NCBI RefSeq assembly: GCF_932274485.2
Contig: NC_065885.2
Span: 3,024,501-3,088,500, forward strand
Length of the DNA stretch: 64,000 bases
DNA from: Patella vulgata
Lineage: Eukaryota; Mollusca; Gastropoda; Patellidae
Direction of reading: 5' to 3'
In this document: positions 21,729 through 46,835 of the stretch, one piece after another
Layout: every line of letters starts with the position of its first letter
How positions within the stretch are numbered: the first letter of the stretch is position 1
Notes under the pieces: generated by a model
The model's database searches: none
What the model saw: the letters and a program-made list of their open reading frames with translations, nothing else
What the model was told of the DNA's origin: nothing
Position numbers and translations under genes: made by a program

Positions 21729-22727
21729 GAAGACCCAACAATTAAATACAGTATACTATATTATGATTTTATTACATCTTCACAGATTTAATAGCTAAAG
21801 AAAAAAAAAAACATTCATTATCTCTATAATAATAATTAACACTAAGCATTTGTGACCTGAACAAATATGTTAAAATAGGCTAAAAATATCTTTTTAATGA
21901 TATAACATGAAAGGTAAAAGTTTAGATTTGACAAATACAGCAAACTAATTTTTTTTGATATTTATAGCCTATTTCAACATAGTTGTTCATATATCATCAA
22001 TGGTAACATCGTGACATGCAACTAATTTTGCTGTCACATTTGTTATTTAAAGATATATTCCAACAAAAACAGTGAAGTGATGTGTGACATTTTTATAATA
22101 ATATACGTGCTTAGAATATACAGTATTATATCTACAGGGCTATATATATATATCTAATACTACAATATGGCTTATTTAAAGGCTTGATACGTCATTAAGT
22201 TCAATACGAATCCCTTGCAAACTACGATATTACGAAAGTTGAATCTGTAATTATATAATAGTTCAAATCGGTTCAGTATTTACAAAGATATGATGCATTC
22301 AACGATATATGCAGTGCACTTAAAAACCTATTTTTAAATCTGACTGAATCCAAGCCAGGACATTATCTAGCGTTGGTAATCGGACTTTTGTTTTTTTTAG
22401 CGTGTATTAAGTAGTGATAAATTTGATAATTTATTGAAAATCCAAATGACGACGCATCAGGCCTTTAAATAAGGGTGATGTCAGGCTTACTAGTTATCTC
22501 CCGAGATAAAATAAACAAATTCGCTTATCTAATACTACGATATAACTTAATAGCAATAAATGTTATGTAGGCAACAAAAGTCCAGTTTCAATTCTATTAT
22601 AAATTTGTCAAACACACTATCAATCAACCCACATGTTGAATTTCTCCATGTCACATTATATAAGATCATTTGAGAAGAAAACAGTTTTTAACACCAATCT
22701 AAGCTATATATATACTGAAGTGAATTT
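21729..22727. other. Intergenic, nothing recognised
   Basis: Very AT-rich, with scattered poly(A)/poly(T) and short TA runs. No coding frame, RNA gene or defined repeat family seen. Confidence 0.35.
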
Positions 22728-23056
22728 AAAGATACATTATGTAAGATTTAGATAAAGAGCTGACAGTTCTCACGATAACAGTTCAAAAATAGATAAGGGA
22801 ATATATGTGTTATCGTCGATTGCAGAACAGTGTAGTCACGATTGTCATTGCTGCCGTTGTTACGATAATAAACAAAGTCTTGATTATCCATTATAAAATT
22901 AAATCATTAACCGTCAATCTTACTTAAATCTGTTGAAAATCTATAGCATCTGATGACGTCAAGGGTTGATTATGGTCTTGCCAAGTTAATAAATGTCTAA
23001 GGCCTAAAGAAAGCCCTGCGATGGGTAGATTTATCTCTTACATGATGCATCTTTAA
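22728..23056 (+). mobile_element. MITE2 copy, 329 bp, clean ends
   Basis: Begins TTTAAAGATACATTATGTAA and ends TCTTACATGATGCATCTTTAA, so the ends are inverted repeats around CATTATGTAAGA. The internal 5' block TTTAGATAAAGAGCTGACAG is shared with the satellite at 23329-23745. Confidence 0.85.
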
Positions 23057-23328
23057 ACTAGATATAGAAACCTTTACACCATCAAACTATTCTAACATAA
23101 GAATTAATTTAACGTCGTAGAACATTAGGAATGTTGCAAATAAACAGGCCGATGTAGATGAGAAACTGACCCGCTAGCAAAAGTTTTAATTGAAAGCCTT
23201 GCACACAAGCCTGTACAAAGCTAGTAATAGACCCTAGCTAGATGGCAAAATGTGGGGTTCATTTCAAACTGCAATCAGTACTAAATTTAATACATGTTAT
23301 ATTGTTGGGTATATATTAAATGGGCATT

Positions 23329-23745
23329 ATGTAAGATTTAGATAAAGAGCTGTCCGTTCTCGCTACGATAGATTATGTAAGGTTTAGATAAAGAGCTTGC
23401 CGTTCTCGCTACGATAGATTACGTAAGATTTAGTTAAAGAGCTGGCCGTTCTCGCTACGATAGATTATGTAAGGTTTAGATAAAGAGCTTGCCGTTCTCG
23501 CTACGATAGATTACGTAAGATTTAGTTAAAGAGCTGGCCGTTCTCGCTACGATAGATTATGTAAGGTTTAGATAAAGAGCTTGCCGTTCTCGCTACGATA
23601 GATTATGTAAGGTTTAGATAAAGAGCTGGCCGTTCTCGCTATGATAGATTATGTAAGGTTTAGATAAAGAGCTTGCCGTTCTCGCTACGATAGATTATGT
23701 AAGAATTAGATAAAGAGCTGGCTGTTCTCGCTATGCTATAATAGT
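23329..23745 (+). repeat. 46-bp satellite made from the MITE2 5' end
   Basis: Nine head-to-tail units of 46 bp. Each begins near GATTATGTAAGGTTTAGATA and ends TTCTCGCTACGATA. The unit equals the first 46 bp of MITE2, and the last unit runs into the rest of a MITE2 copy. Two variants (TTATGTAAGG...CTTGCC and TTACGTAAGA...CTGGCC) alternate in units 2-5, hinting at a 92-bp higher-order unit. Confidence 0.92.
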
Positions 23746-24013
23746 TCAAAAATAGATAATGCAAAATGAATACATTGATCGTAACCACTGTACTGGTTGT
23801 TCGCTTAGCCTAGCTTCTCCATTTTTAAATTAAATCATTAAATGGCCGAACCGTTCTAATCTACTTAAAATCAGAGCCACTCAATGGCATCGAGAGTTGA
23901 TTATGGCCTGGATAAGTTAATTAATGCCCAATTAATAATTTATATAACATTTAAGGCCCAATGAAAGACCTGCAATAGGCAGATTTAGCTCTTACATAAT
24001 GCCCGTTTAATAT
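23692..24013 (+). mobile_element. MITE2 copy fused to the satellite
   Basis: After the ninth 46-bp unit the sequence continues GTTCAAAAATAGATAATG, GAGAGTTGATTATGGCCTGG and TAACATTTAAGGCCCAATG, and ends GCTCTTACATAATG. The 3' inverted repeat matches the start of every satellite unit. Confidence 0.85.
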
Positions 24014-24161
24014 TTAGTACGGAAGGATCCAAGTTGACTCGATTAATTTTACCAAAGATCCCCCTTTTGACCAGGGTTAGAAGCCCCCCTTAAAAATCCT
24101 AGGCCCATGCCAACTGTCCCCCACCCCCTCTGTTATTGCCAGTGGTTAAAGTGTCTGGATA

Positions 24162-24242
24162 ATCACCTAAGATAATAATATTGACTTATATATACCTACA
24201 TATTTCTGGATAATCACCTCAGATAATGATATTGACATATAA
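24162..24242 (+). repeat. Two-copy tandem repeat
   Basis: CTGGATAATCACCT followed by AGATAATNATATTGAC occurs at 24156 and 24212, spaced 56 bases. Confidence 0.65.
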
Positions 24243-24245
24243 CTA

Positions 24246-26049
24246 TATGTGTTATTCTACAATAAATCTCAAATATTTCAATTCATTAAAGTTACAATTT
24301 CATATTTTCTAAGAAAGTCATTTACATCGGAAATAATAACACAATTACCTCCCTTGTTTTCTATTCTCCACCATGGAGTAGTTATCTTTAAACGTTGGAA
24401 ATTGAAGATGAAAATGATATTTTTGCCAATTTTTCAACTGGCAATAGTGAATTATAGGATTAATAGGATTACTCTTTAACAAGGTAGGACTGTTTATAGA
24501 TACCATCTATTTTAAGGCTTTATTTTAATAAATTTTAAAAACATAACTTAAAAATATGAAATTGCAACTTTAACAGACATTACATATATATAATTCAGAC
24601 AATGATATATCATTAATGAATGCACCAATTCCTAAAACAAAATCTGTGATGTTTATGAACAAAATACATTTATAATTATTGTTTTCAATTCTACCATTTA
24701 TAAGTATGTCAGTAAATGAATTTTTCTACTCGTAAATTATACGTACATCTCGTATATAAATTCAACAAAAGACGTCTGCTACAATTATATAACGTAGAAA
24801 TATCTTAATACATAATAATTTAATGGCAGCACGTAATCCATTTTCATTAACACACACAAGCACTAGAGTACTTTATGAAAATGGAACCAAGTCTTTCGTC
24901 ATGGCAACAGACGTGCTATATAAACCAGGAATCTACGTCCTCGAAGGTTTCTTGTTATTGTGATGTCATTCATAACAAATATTGAAGTCCGTCAATCGAG
25001 GGGCAATTGTCCAAAAAACAAGCATGTCCAGTTTCATGTCGGTCATACTTAAAATTGGAAGAGTCTTAGGCTTTTTTTTTAAAGATCCTCACCCCCAAGA
25101 AGAAACTGCTGGCTCAAAAATCTAATGCAACGAAATTAAAACTACTCCTTTGATGAATAAAATGATGCGTCACGTAAATATGAAATTTCTCAACTCATAT
25201 TATATCAGGTTAATTGTTGAAAAGACATAATCTCAATTCAGTACCAGCATTATAATGCATCAACGGTGAAAGAATTTAAAACTGACAATGGGACAGACCC
25301 TCGGGCAGATCCAAAAGTGTTTGCATTGCCCCACTGACACGATTCACATATTTTATTGGTTGTTGTGAAATATAAAAACATTTATTTCTGACATTTACTT
25401 CCCATAAAGATATATTTTGTACATATCTCTATCCCTGACAAATTTACTATTTTTAATTGGATATGGTTTAAAAGTTCTGACAAAAGTTTTTTTGCAGTTC
25501 ATATTGACCGAGTAACTATTGAAATGTTGTTTTTTTTGATGAAACAAAAAGGGACAGACTGTGGATCAGGCCCAAAAATGGTTTAGAGCACGACCAATGG
25601 GAATTTTGATGGTTTCGGGTCGTCGTTCTGGTGTCTAATTCTTTCTTACATTCTCTATATAATTATAAGTTTGTGACTATAACTAATGACTTTGTTAAGG
25701 CCAACAAAAAAAATACCTGTGTTTATACGATAACTTGGACTCTGAAATAGGATAGGTCAGTTGGAAAGTCTTTTTACTTTTTTGTGGGGTTTTTGTGGGT
25801 TTTGTATTATCTATTTCCATGCATTTCTAGCTTAATTACCGAGTACAGTTCTCGAAAATTCTACCGAAATTTCACTGATGGGAGTTTGTCTAGAGGTAAT
25901 CGCGTCAAGACCGAATTAGCGAAAGTTTAGGTTTGGCGATTTTGGCTGAAACAAATAGGGTCCATCGGTTCAATGACTGTTAACACAGGTATTTTTATTT
26001 TTGACCTTAGTTTTGACGATGTTTGTTAATGTTTATTATGTACGTTATC
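24246..26049. other. AT-rich DNA 3' of AP2M1
   Basis: Includes the unmeasured 3' UTR of AP2M1 (minus strand). Several TTTATT hexamers (AATAAA on the minus strand, for example 25381-25386) could be its poly(A) signal; I cannot choose among them. An open frame at 24249-24479 shows no family features. Confidence 0.35.
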
Positions 26050-39855
<13,806 letters not shown>

Positions 39856-39857
39856 CT

Positions 39858-40684
39858 GTAACATAAAAATATAAACATAATTAATACTCAATAAAACTAC
39901 GCCTCTAATGTGCTCACAAGATTAGTCAATAATCCACACTGTGCGTTCTCAGTGCACAACTTAGCACGAGCTTGGGCATCATCTAACTTGAAGTTGAACC
40001 CCTCAGTCAATAACCCTTACTTATCCCACCTTTGCATTCAGACTCGCAAGTTAAACCAATTAAATAATTACCTACCAGGGATGTTAAACCAGTTTAAATT
40101 GTGCATCTGGATGGGCTAGTCAAACTGTGACATTTGGGTGAACAGTAATCATCAGTGTCCAGGCGGCCAGTGAGTATATCTACACTGTGCAAATCACACA
40201 GGTGCTAAGATGATAGTCACGGCAAGATCCACGCCAATTTATTGTGTAAAAATTTAGTCCTTTTAATGCAATCAATGAAAAAATTCTATTTTTCAATCTA
40301 TTAGTTGTGACTAATGCCGGTGCATCAGCATCACTGTGACTTTGTGAGCCTGTCCTGTGTGGATGATTATTCCGTCTGATAGAATGACATTCATTAATCA
40401 CATTATTAAACACTTACACGACGATTGCAAATAGGCTATCCAAGGCGTCCCGAATTCCCAAACTGCGGCTTTCATGAAAAATCTATTCATGATATGTTTG
40501 CACTCGTTTCTGGTGGCATTTGTGAATAATTAAATGAGTACTTACGGATTAAATTAACAACATTATTTACAATATTAACGAGAGGGGGTGTGTTTCCTAA
40601 TGAGTATGTCGGCAATCCCACAATGCCGTAGTTTACGGATCGGCATTAGACTAGTAATCGGCAATCATGTATTCTAAAAAAATC

Positions 40685-40716
<32 letters not shown>

Positions 40717-41630
40717 TTACAAGGAGGTAGAATTTATAGTTCAAGAATTTTACCATATTAAATTTTATTCAACAAATCATTAAAAAATTATTTATATCAT
40801 TGAGATTGCAGCTTTTGTAAAAACATAAAGCTATTATTATTGTTATTTGTAACGTCCATTCGGCAATCGGCATTATTATAGTGGATCCATATTTGAACAA
40901 TTTACCCGTTCTTCTCCCTTTTCAATATTATTTACTCGTTTGGTTTTTGTCTTACCTAAAGTGTGTTGGAAGTAACCTGCTCTGTAGGCGCGGCATGTTT
41001 TTACCATATATGGACCGATAAGATAGTGCAACATTGTGTCATTTTCAATCCAGGAATAACAACATGACAGTTGGTGAAGAAGGGCGGGGAGATCATGGGG
41101 TGGTGGGGGGGGGGGGTAAAAGAAACAAAACAGAGAGAAGTTTTCTTCTGAATAACACATTTGGTGATGAACACGAGTAAAGATTTAGCTTAGGCACTTA
41201 AATTTCTGTTACTATTTATAATTATATGATTTTGACGCCATTATAATTGTCTCTGGGTCCTTATTTATTGTGGTGTCTTTGTTTCCTTGTAGTGTTGTAG
41301 AAATAGCCTATTCTTATTTACATTCATTCGGTCTATTTATTAAGAGACAGGTTTATGTTTACTTTCTTGTTTTTTCATCTTTATGAAAATATTGTCTATT
41401 TAGTTGAAATATGTTATGTTCTTTTTGTATATCAATTTCTAATGTCATTTTTTTATTTACTGTCTTGTTCGCATGTTTGTAATATATTTTCGATGTTTTT
41501 GGTTTTTATTTGTTTTACTTAATACATGTAAATTGTTGTAAATCACAGCGTTGTTGATCCTCAATTAACCCAAAAAGGGATATGACCGGATTCTCTGGCA
41601 ACATATTCTTTGGCTAGGTTGTTATTTAGA
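39858..41630. other. Between AP2M1 and RPL22, probable promoter side of AP2M1
   Basis: Holds an A-run (40688-40708), a G-run (41094-41117) and T-rich DNA. Open frames at 39910-40119, 40180-40413 and 40876-41160 show no family features. The AP2M1 noncoding first exon must lie here or in the next 800 bases. Confidence 0.35.
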
Positions 41631-41631
41631 A

Positions 41632-42093
41632 AATCTGATTAAAACACAGATAGTTTTATAGTTCAAAATTTTGTTTTACTTGTCTTTACTACACTAGGAT
41701 GTTGTTGTTTGTTGTTGTTTATTACAGATTTAATGTCCAATACATAAATATGATGATTCAATTAAATTATTTACACTTAAAGATTACTACACTAGGATCT
41801 GGAAGAGTTGTTATATAACCAGCGTTCTGGTTGATGTGAGGGATTAGCCAATGAAACGATCTTTTGCAGCGAGTTCGCTGCGTGTGATGTACAGAAGTTG
41901 TGACAGAACTGTGGGTATCCTACTAGAAACGTGAACGCCGATTGGTTAATCAAATGTATGCCGGCATAGGGTCAAAAGTCGCTCGTATGACCCCTGACAT
42001 GACCCCCCACTACAACTGGTCAGATCTTCATGTAGTTGAGGCCATCGAAAGTATAAAAAAATGAAATAAAATATAGATCTGTATTCTAATCAC
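41632..42093 (-). mobile_element. MITE3 copy with an insertion
   Basis: Begins AATCTGATTAAAACACAG and ends near ATATAGATCTGTATTCTAATC. The segment 41701-41785, carrying a (GTT)n stretch, lies between direct repeats of TTACTACACTAGGAT and is an insertion. The inner CCAATGAAACG and GGTCAAAAGTCG regions match other copies, but the CRE is lost. Confidence 0.75.
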
Positions 42094-42490
42094 TACAGCG
42101 AACATGTTGAGAAAAAGTTAGAGCCTGTTAAAAAAAAAAAGAATTAACATGAAAGTCATAAAATCTCGGTTTGTTTCCTCCGCCGATCCGTACAAATGAT
42201 TGTAGCCTCCGTTGCCTAGTCTCATTGGAAATCAAATTATAACGTGGTAGATTGGCGCAGTAGTTGAATTATAAATTTACATTTTTTGTGTTAAGATCAA
42301 GGTCGTCGTAGAATACGCATCACTTCTTTTGTATTGCAGTTGATGTATTGTAATATGTATCAGAAACCCGATATGGTTTTTAAAAACTCGAAACTCTATG
42401 GTCATCTAGAAGTCCCCCTATTCCCCGGACGATAGGACAAATGTGCGTCTGGATAATTGAGCTGGAATTCAGGACTTCAGTCTTGCGCAC

Positions 42491-42523
42491 TCCGTTTCAT
42501 CCTTTCTAAATCGAACCGCCATC
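42491..42523 (+). promoter_or_regulatory. RPL22: RPL22 start region with 5' TOP-like tract
   Basis: CCTTTCT (42501-42507) preceded by CGTTTCAT is a pyrimidine tract of the kind found at the transcription start of translation-machinery genes. With a start at C42501 the leader would be 23 bases, ending CCGCCATC before the ATG. This is inference from position and composition. Confidence 0.5.
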
Positions 42524-45110
42524 ATGTCACCAGTACGTAAAATGTGCTCTGAACAAGAGCAAATATTTTCTCCATTTCTAACCTCTAAGTTTCTCTGTTT
42601 ATTTTCTTTCAGAAAGCATAAATCCATTTCAACATCAATAATGATGAATTGGATTATATATAAATAAAAGAGTTGTTTTGCCATTATGAGCGGACTAGAC
42701 GGGAACCACGTGTTCGTCGATCAGTCGAAGCACACACTCTTGTTTTACTGGCCGGGCACAGTAGAGTTGGAAAATTAAACGTGCGTTCATTAGCCCCAGC
42801 CTTCAATGCTGCAACCTCAATCAGTTGAAGACGGTCTATGTACAATATACATACATTAAATAGATCTAAACCTAATTTCATTTAGTGAAACCAGAAAGTT
42901 TTTTACTTTTTATTTCTGATTGGAGTGGTCGAATGGACTGAAGAAGTGTGTGCATTTCATAAAGTTCTGTCGTTACTCAAGTAGCCTTGTTTTGATTTCT
43001 TGTATTGTAAGCGTTTTTTCTTCGGGTCCTGGGGGGGTTGGATGGCTGAATGGTTAGCGTGCGCGCGCTGTATCATAAAGTCTGTCATTGAGTCGACTGG
43101 CGTGGTTTTGAATCCCCGGTTGTACGTGGCAAGGAGTAGGGTCGCCTGTCCAACCTCGTGGGTTTTCTCCCACTGCTAAAGACCCCCACGCGCAAGCGAA
43201 TTATGTAAATAAAATTAAACCATATGTTAGTCCCGAAATGACCTAGTTTGTGTCGAGTGGACGTTAAACCCCATTTCTCTCTCTCTCTTCGGTTCCTGAA
43301 ATTAAAAAATGTCCTAGTTTGTGGCTAGTGGAATTATAAACTCTATTTGTCTCATTTCTGACTAGATCCCAAACAATGGCCAATGCTATTGCTTGTTTGA
43401 ACTGTAAATCAGACCACTTTTATCAAATTCAGGTTTTTCCCCACCACTGTTGAGTTATTAACCTGTGGTGCTTGCAATATTTTACTGACCGATGTTCACG
43501 TTGGAGATATTTGTGTAATTAAATAGTTAGCAAACGAGGGATTCAGAATCTCTCAGATTGTAGAGTTATAAGTTGATTTTGTCCAGTCAGTAGTGTTGCC
43601 TATCTTTTATATTGTAATTTATAATTTTAGGTCAAGGGAGCAGGAGGAAAAGTAAAGGGTAAGAAACCAGGAAAACCTGGAAAAGGTGCCCGCAACAAGA
43701 AGAAAATTCTGAAATTTGCCGTTGATTGTACTCATCCTGTTGAAGATGGCATCATGGATGTTACTAACTTTGTAAGTTTTTATTTCTGGCGTGGTTTCCC
43801 CTTGTCAGTGATGCAGGACGGAGGGCCTGACAAGGACAGCTGTCTAGTTGTTTGGATGGGATGAAAAACAGAGGTCCCGTGTATACATTGGCGTGTACGT
43901 AAAAGATCCCTTGGCAGTTGGAATTCGATATAAGAGTAGGTTGTACCGCTGCTGCCTGGGCAAAATCTCCCTCATAGCACACTGTATGGCGCATGCCCAT
44001 CTTCATTAGCCCAGGTTACGAGCAGAACAGTAGGACGTTAAACCCCATTTCATTTCATTTGTAAGTTTTTATATAAACTAGTTTGATCCCAGGGGATGCC
44101 AAGAACATTTTGATTTTCCAGTGTGGTTTCCCCTTGTCAGCGGTGCAGCACAGAGAGCCTGATAAAGACAGTCTAGTCTTTCAGAAGGGGCAAAAAGAGG
44201 TCCGTTGTAAATGCTGGCATGCTCTTAAAGAAACCCATGACATGTGAATGTAGTAGCCAGTAGTTCTTTAATCAGATTCACTACCTGGGAAAGTCTGAGC
44301 CCAGCATTCTAAATACTTGGTTATGCTAAATAACCTAGTGTTACGAGATATTCTGTAACAGCTCCGAGATATTCTGTAACAGCTCCGTTGCTTTATATGT
44401 TAATTGCATGTTTTTTTAAATTTTATGTTGTATATCTTATCTGTGATGGCACTAGGGTTATCTTCCCTGAGTGTAAGTTAGGGTTATCTTCCCTAACAAA
44501 GTAACTCTCTTCTACAATCCAGGAAAAGTACCTCCAGGAACGCATCAAGGTCGATGGTCGAACCAACAATTTAGGCAAAGTGATCAACATTGAAAGAAAT
44601 AAGAACAGAATTGTTGTCAGCTCAGAAATTAAATTTTCTAAGAGGTAATTTAACATTTTCTTCCTTTTTTCATGCGGTTTGATGTATCATATCTTTTCAA
44701 AGTCATTAATGAAAGTACTGCCGATGTGTGGAAGAATCCTGTACAGTGCCAACAAGATCAGATCTGTGGTACAGTTGGGGATCGAAAGTAGAATAATAAA
44801 TTAAATTAATATTGCCTAAACAACAAACCTGACAAGACTGTAAAGTGAAAGTGGAGTAGATTAAATCTAGGACGTTTTTTGGACCCTTGGTAAAGGGCAA
44901 GAATAGTTACATATTTAAAGTAAATGGAGCCCATAGATATTTAACCCATTGTTTTTATGTTTTAGATATTTAAAGTACCTTACCAAGAAATATTTGAAGA
45001 AGAATAGTCTGCGAGATTGGTTAAGAGTGGTGTCTAATGATAAAGAATCCTACGAACTTCGTTATTTCCAGATTAATCAGGATGACGAAGATGAAGAAGC
45101 TGATGAATAA
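42524..45110 (+). CDS. RPL22: Ribosomal protein eL22 (RPL22), complete, four coding exons
   Basis: Large-subunit ribosomal protein of the eL22 family, an RNA-binding protein of the 60S subunit. Exons: 42524-42532 (M-S-P), 43631-43771, 44523-44644, 44966-45110. Phases 0, 0, 2 agree and all junctions are GT-AG. The protein is 138 aa (human 128). The N-terminal extension is rich in Lys and Gly ([19 protein letters not shown]). The conserved core follows: [32 protein letters not shown], then [18 protein letters not shown], then [20 protein letters not shown]. The tail is acidic, DDEDEEADE. The three-codon first exon is supported by frame, donor GTACGT, a good start context and the human-like MAPVKK/MSPVKG alignment, but is the least certain part. 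Intron 2 contains a SINE-B that duplicated the exon 2 donor. Confidence 0.93.
43051..43288 (+). mobile_element. SINE-A copy in RPL22 intron 1
   Basis: Sense orientation. Head GGTTGGATGGCTGAATGGTT, B-box region GTTTTGAATCCCCGG, tail ACGTTAAACCCCATTTC then (TC)n. It lacks the TCCGGGTCCTCC stretch. Near-perfect flanking repeats TTCGGGTCCTG / TTCGGTTCCTG mark a target duplication. It shares the diagnostic ATTATGTAAATAAAATTAAA with the copy at 53351. Confidence 0.88.
43784..44057 (+). mobile_element. SINE-B copy in RPL22 intron 2 with exact target duplication
   Basis: 5'-truncated SINE-B (starts TTCTGGCGTGGTTTCCCC; ends CCCCATTTCATTTCA). It is flanked by a perfect 15-bp direct repeat TTTGTAAGTTTTTAT at 43769-43783 and 44058-44072. 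The left repeat is the exon 2 end plus its splice donor, so the insertion made a second copy of GTAAGT behind the element. Confidence 0.92.
44112..44262 (+). mobile_element. SINE-B fragment, old
   Basis: GTGTGGTTTCCCCTTGTCAG, GATAAAGACAGTCTAGTC and GCTGGCATGCTCTTAAAG match the SINE-B front half with heavy decay. Confidence 0.65.
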
Positions 45111-45132
45111 AATGATATTTATTTGTGGATTC

Positions 45133-45138
45133 AATAAA
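45133..45138 (+). terminator. RPL22: Poly(A) signal of RPL22
   Basis: AATAAA 23 bases after the stop codon, matching the short 3' UTRs usual for ribosomal protein genes. T-rich sequence follows at 45160-45171. Confidence 0.8.
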
Positions 45139-45280
45139 TTTTACACACCATAAACTTTAAATTTTTTTTGAAGGGATCATTGTAAAAAATTTTAACACAT
45201 GTGGTCAAAACGAATAACCTGTGGAGGGCTGGGTGAGTGGCAAGCCTGGACAATGGGCACTTGTCACAGACCATGTCTCG

Positions 45281-45735
45281 GAGGGGTGGGGGCATGGCTG
45301 AATGGTTAACGAATGCGCTCTAACTCATCAGGTCTGTTGTCGAGTCAAGTGGCGTGGCTTCGATCCCCGCTTGTACGGGACAAGAAGTAGGGTGGCCTGT
45401 CCCACATCATGGGTCCTCCGTTTTCCTCTTACTGCTGAAGACCCCTATGCCCAAGTGAGGTATTAAAGTTCCTAAAGGAACTAGTTTTGTGTAGTGTATG
45501 CTTAACCCATTTCTGGCGTGTTTTGTAGTGGTGTATGATAGTCATTTGGATGGGATAGAAAACCAAGGTCCTGTGCATGTTAAAGATCCCTCGCAGTTGA
45601 AATTCGATATAAGAGTAGGCCATAGTGCTTCTGCTCATGCAAAATTTCCCTTGTAGCACACAGTATGGCGAATACACGTCTTCATTAGCTCAGTCGGAGC
45701 AGAACAGTACAACATAAACCCAATTTCATTTTCAA
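45281..45735 (+). mobile_element. SINE-A copy followed by SINE-B copy
   Basis: 45281-45512 is a divergent SINE-A (GCATGGCTGAATGGTTAACG, CTTCGATCCCCGC, ending CTTAACCCATTTC). 45515-45735 is a SINE-B lacking its head (ATTTGGATGGGATAGAAAAC, TTCGATATAAGAGTAGGCC, ending AACCCAATTTCATTTTC). Both are sense and abut, as if the second inserted into the tail of the first. Confidence 0.8.
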
Positions 45736-46654
45736 GAAAATAGTTGGTAAATTAAGATGGAATATGCTTGTTGGCATAAATGAGAAGATGGACTCAGACT
45801 AGTAAACCTTATTTCATGATTGACGAATGTAATGCAAGTTAGAGACAATATTTTCCTTAATTTTTTTTTCTCCTCTCTTCCTGCATTTTTGGGTTGACTT
45901 TTTGGTCTGGAATTGGAGAAAAGGGATCAAATTTGCAATTTCATAGCAGTTTTGGGTAATACTGATATGAGAGCGGAGGGATAGGGGGTCTAAAGTGTCT
46001 TTCTGCAGAGCAATCATTGTGTCGGAAGTGAGATTTTTCACTCCAGTCAACATCAAATCCCCGTAGCAAAAAATCTAAAGTCAACTCTCTACAAAATTAT
46101 GATGAGGAGATTGCCAAATGTCCCCATTGTGCCTATGATGATTGGAACCAACGGAATGTTAAGCAAAAAGTTACAGCCATTTAACATTGAAGTCAATGGG
46201 CAAATAATTGCTAGTCTGAGACCAGATGGGGTTAAGACCAGTAATTACTCCCCCTGAATTTATGATGACGAATGGAGTGCCTCTATTTATAGCAATACTC
46301 GCGTTCTTTTTACATGTTTTTTTGGGTTTAGAATTGAAGAGTGCATTTTCTGGCAGGGTTTGGGGAATATTTCGCAGTCAGCGAAAATATTCGTGATTTT
46401 TGCGTGAAGGAATCGGAAGTAAACGGAATTAGAAAAGTGAAGCCACTGGCACTACCTATAGGTTACGTAGGCTACACAAGGCCCGTCAACCTGTTCAAAT
46501 ACTTTCCTCAGATGATTGTGACTTGGGCTCTCTCTGGTTATAAATGTTACAGGCCAGTGTCCTGGAATTAATTGAAGCAGGAATCTGAGAGACAAGGTTT
46601 TTTGTGGAGTTATCTCCCATTAATTGGACACAAACAAGACAGGAGGGATGAGTA
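45736..46654. other. Intergenic, nothing firmly recognised
   Basis: A 76-codon open frame at 46341-46571 and a minus-strand frame at 45814-46056 have no family match I recognise and no clear splice sites. No repeats of the defined families. Confidence 0.35.
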
Positions 46655-46835
46655 TGTTAGTGCTAAATGATAAGGCCAGCTCAATTTTTCGTCATAGGTC
46701 ACGAGATGTAAACAGGGCTAGCGCTAATCCTGGACCTAGCCCCAATGCTTACCCTAACCTACAATCTCGCCAACAATCACTTTCCCAAACCTTAACGACC
46801 TTGACAAAAATTGAGATGGCCTTAAAGTATATAGC
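46655..46835 (+). mobile_element. MITE1 copy
   Basis: GCTAAATGATAAGGCCAGCT with TTTTTCGTCATAGGTCACGA on the left; GACAAAAATTGAGATGGCCTT on the right gives inverted ends of about 20 bp. The core has CCCTAACCTACAATCTCGCC. Confidence 0.8.

Noticed and set aside
23329-23745. CRISPR array
   Set aside because: Repeats of 46 bp are contiguous, with no unique spacers, and derive from a MITE end in an animal genome. The same holds for the 22-34 bp arrays in AP2M1 introns.
42533-44965. snoRNA in RPL22 introns
   Set aside because: Ribosomal protein introns often host box C/D RNAs, so I looked for RTGATGA and CTGA with closing stems; nothing convincing outside the SINEs.
46341-46571. Small protein gene (76 codons)
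   Set aside because: No family motif, no flanking splice or promoter logic; expected by chance in this much sequence.
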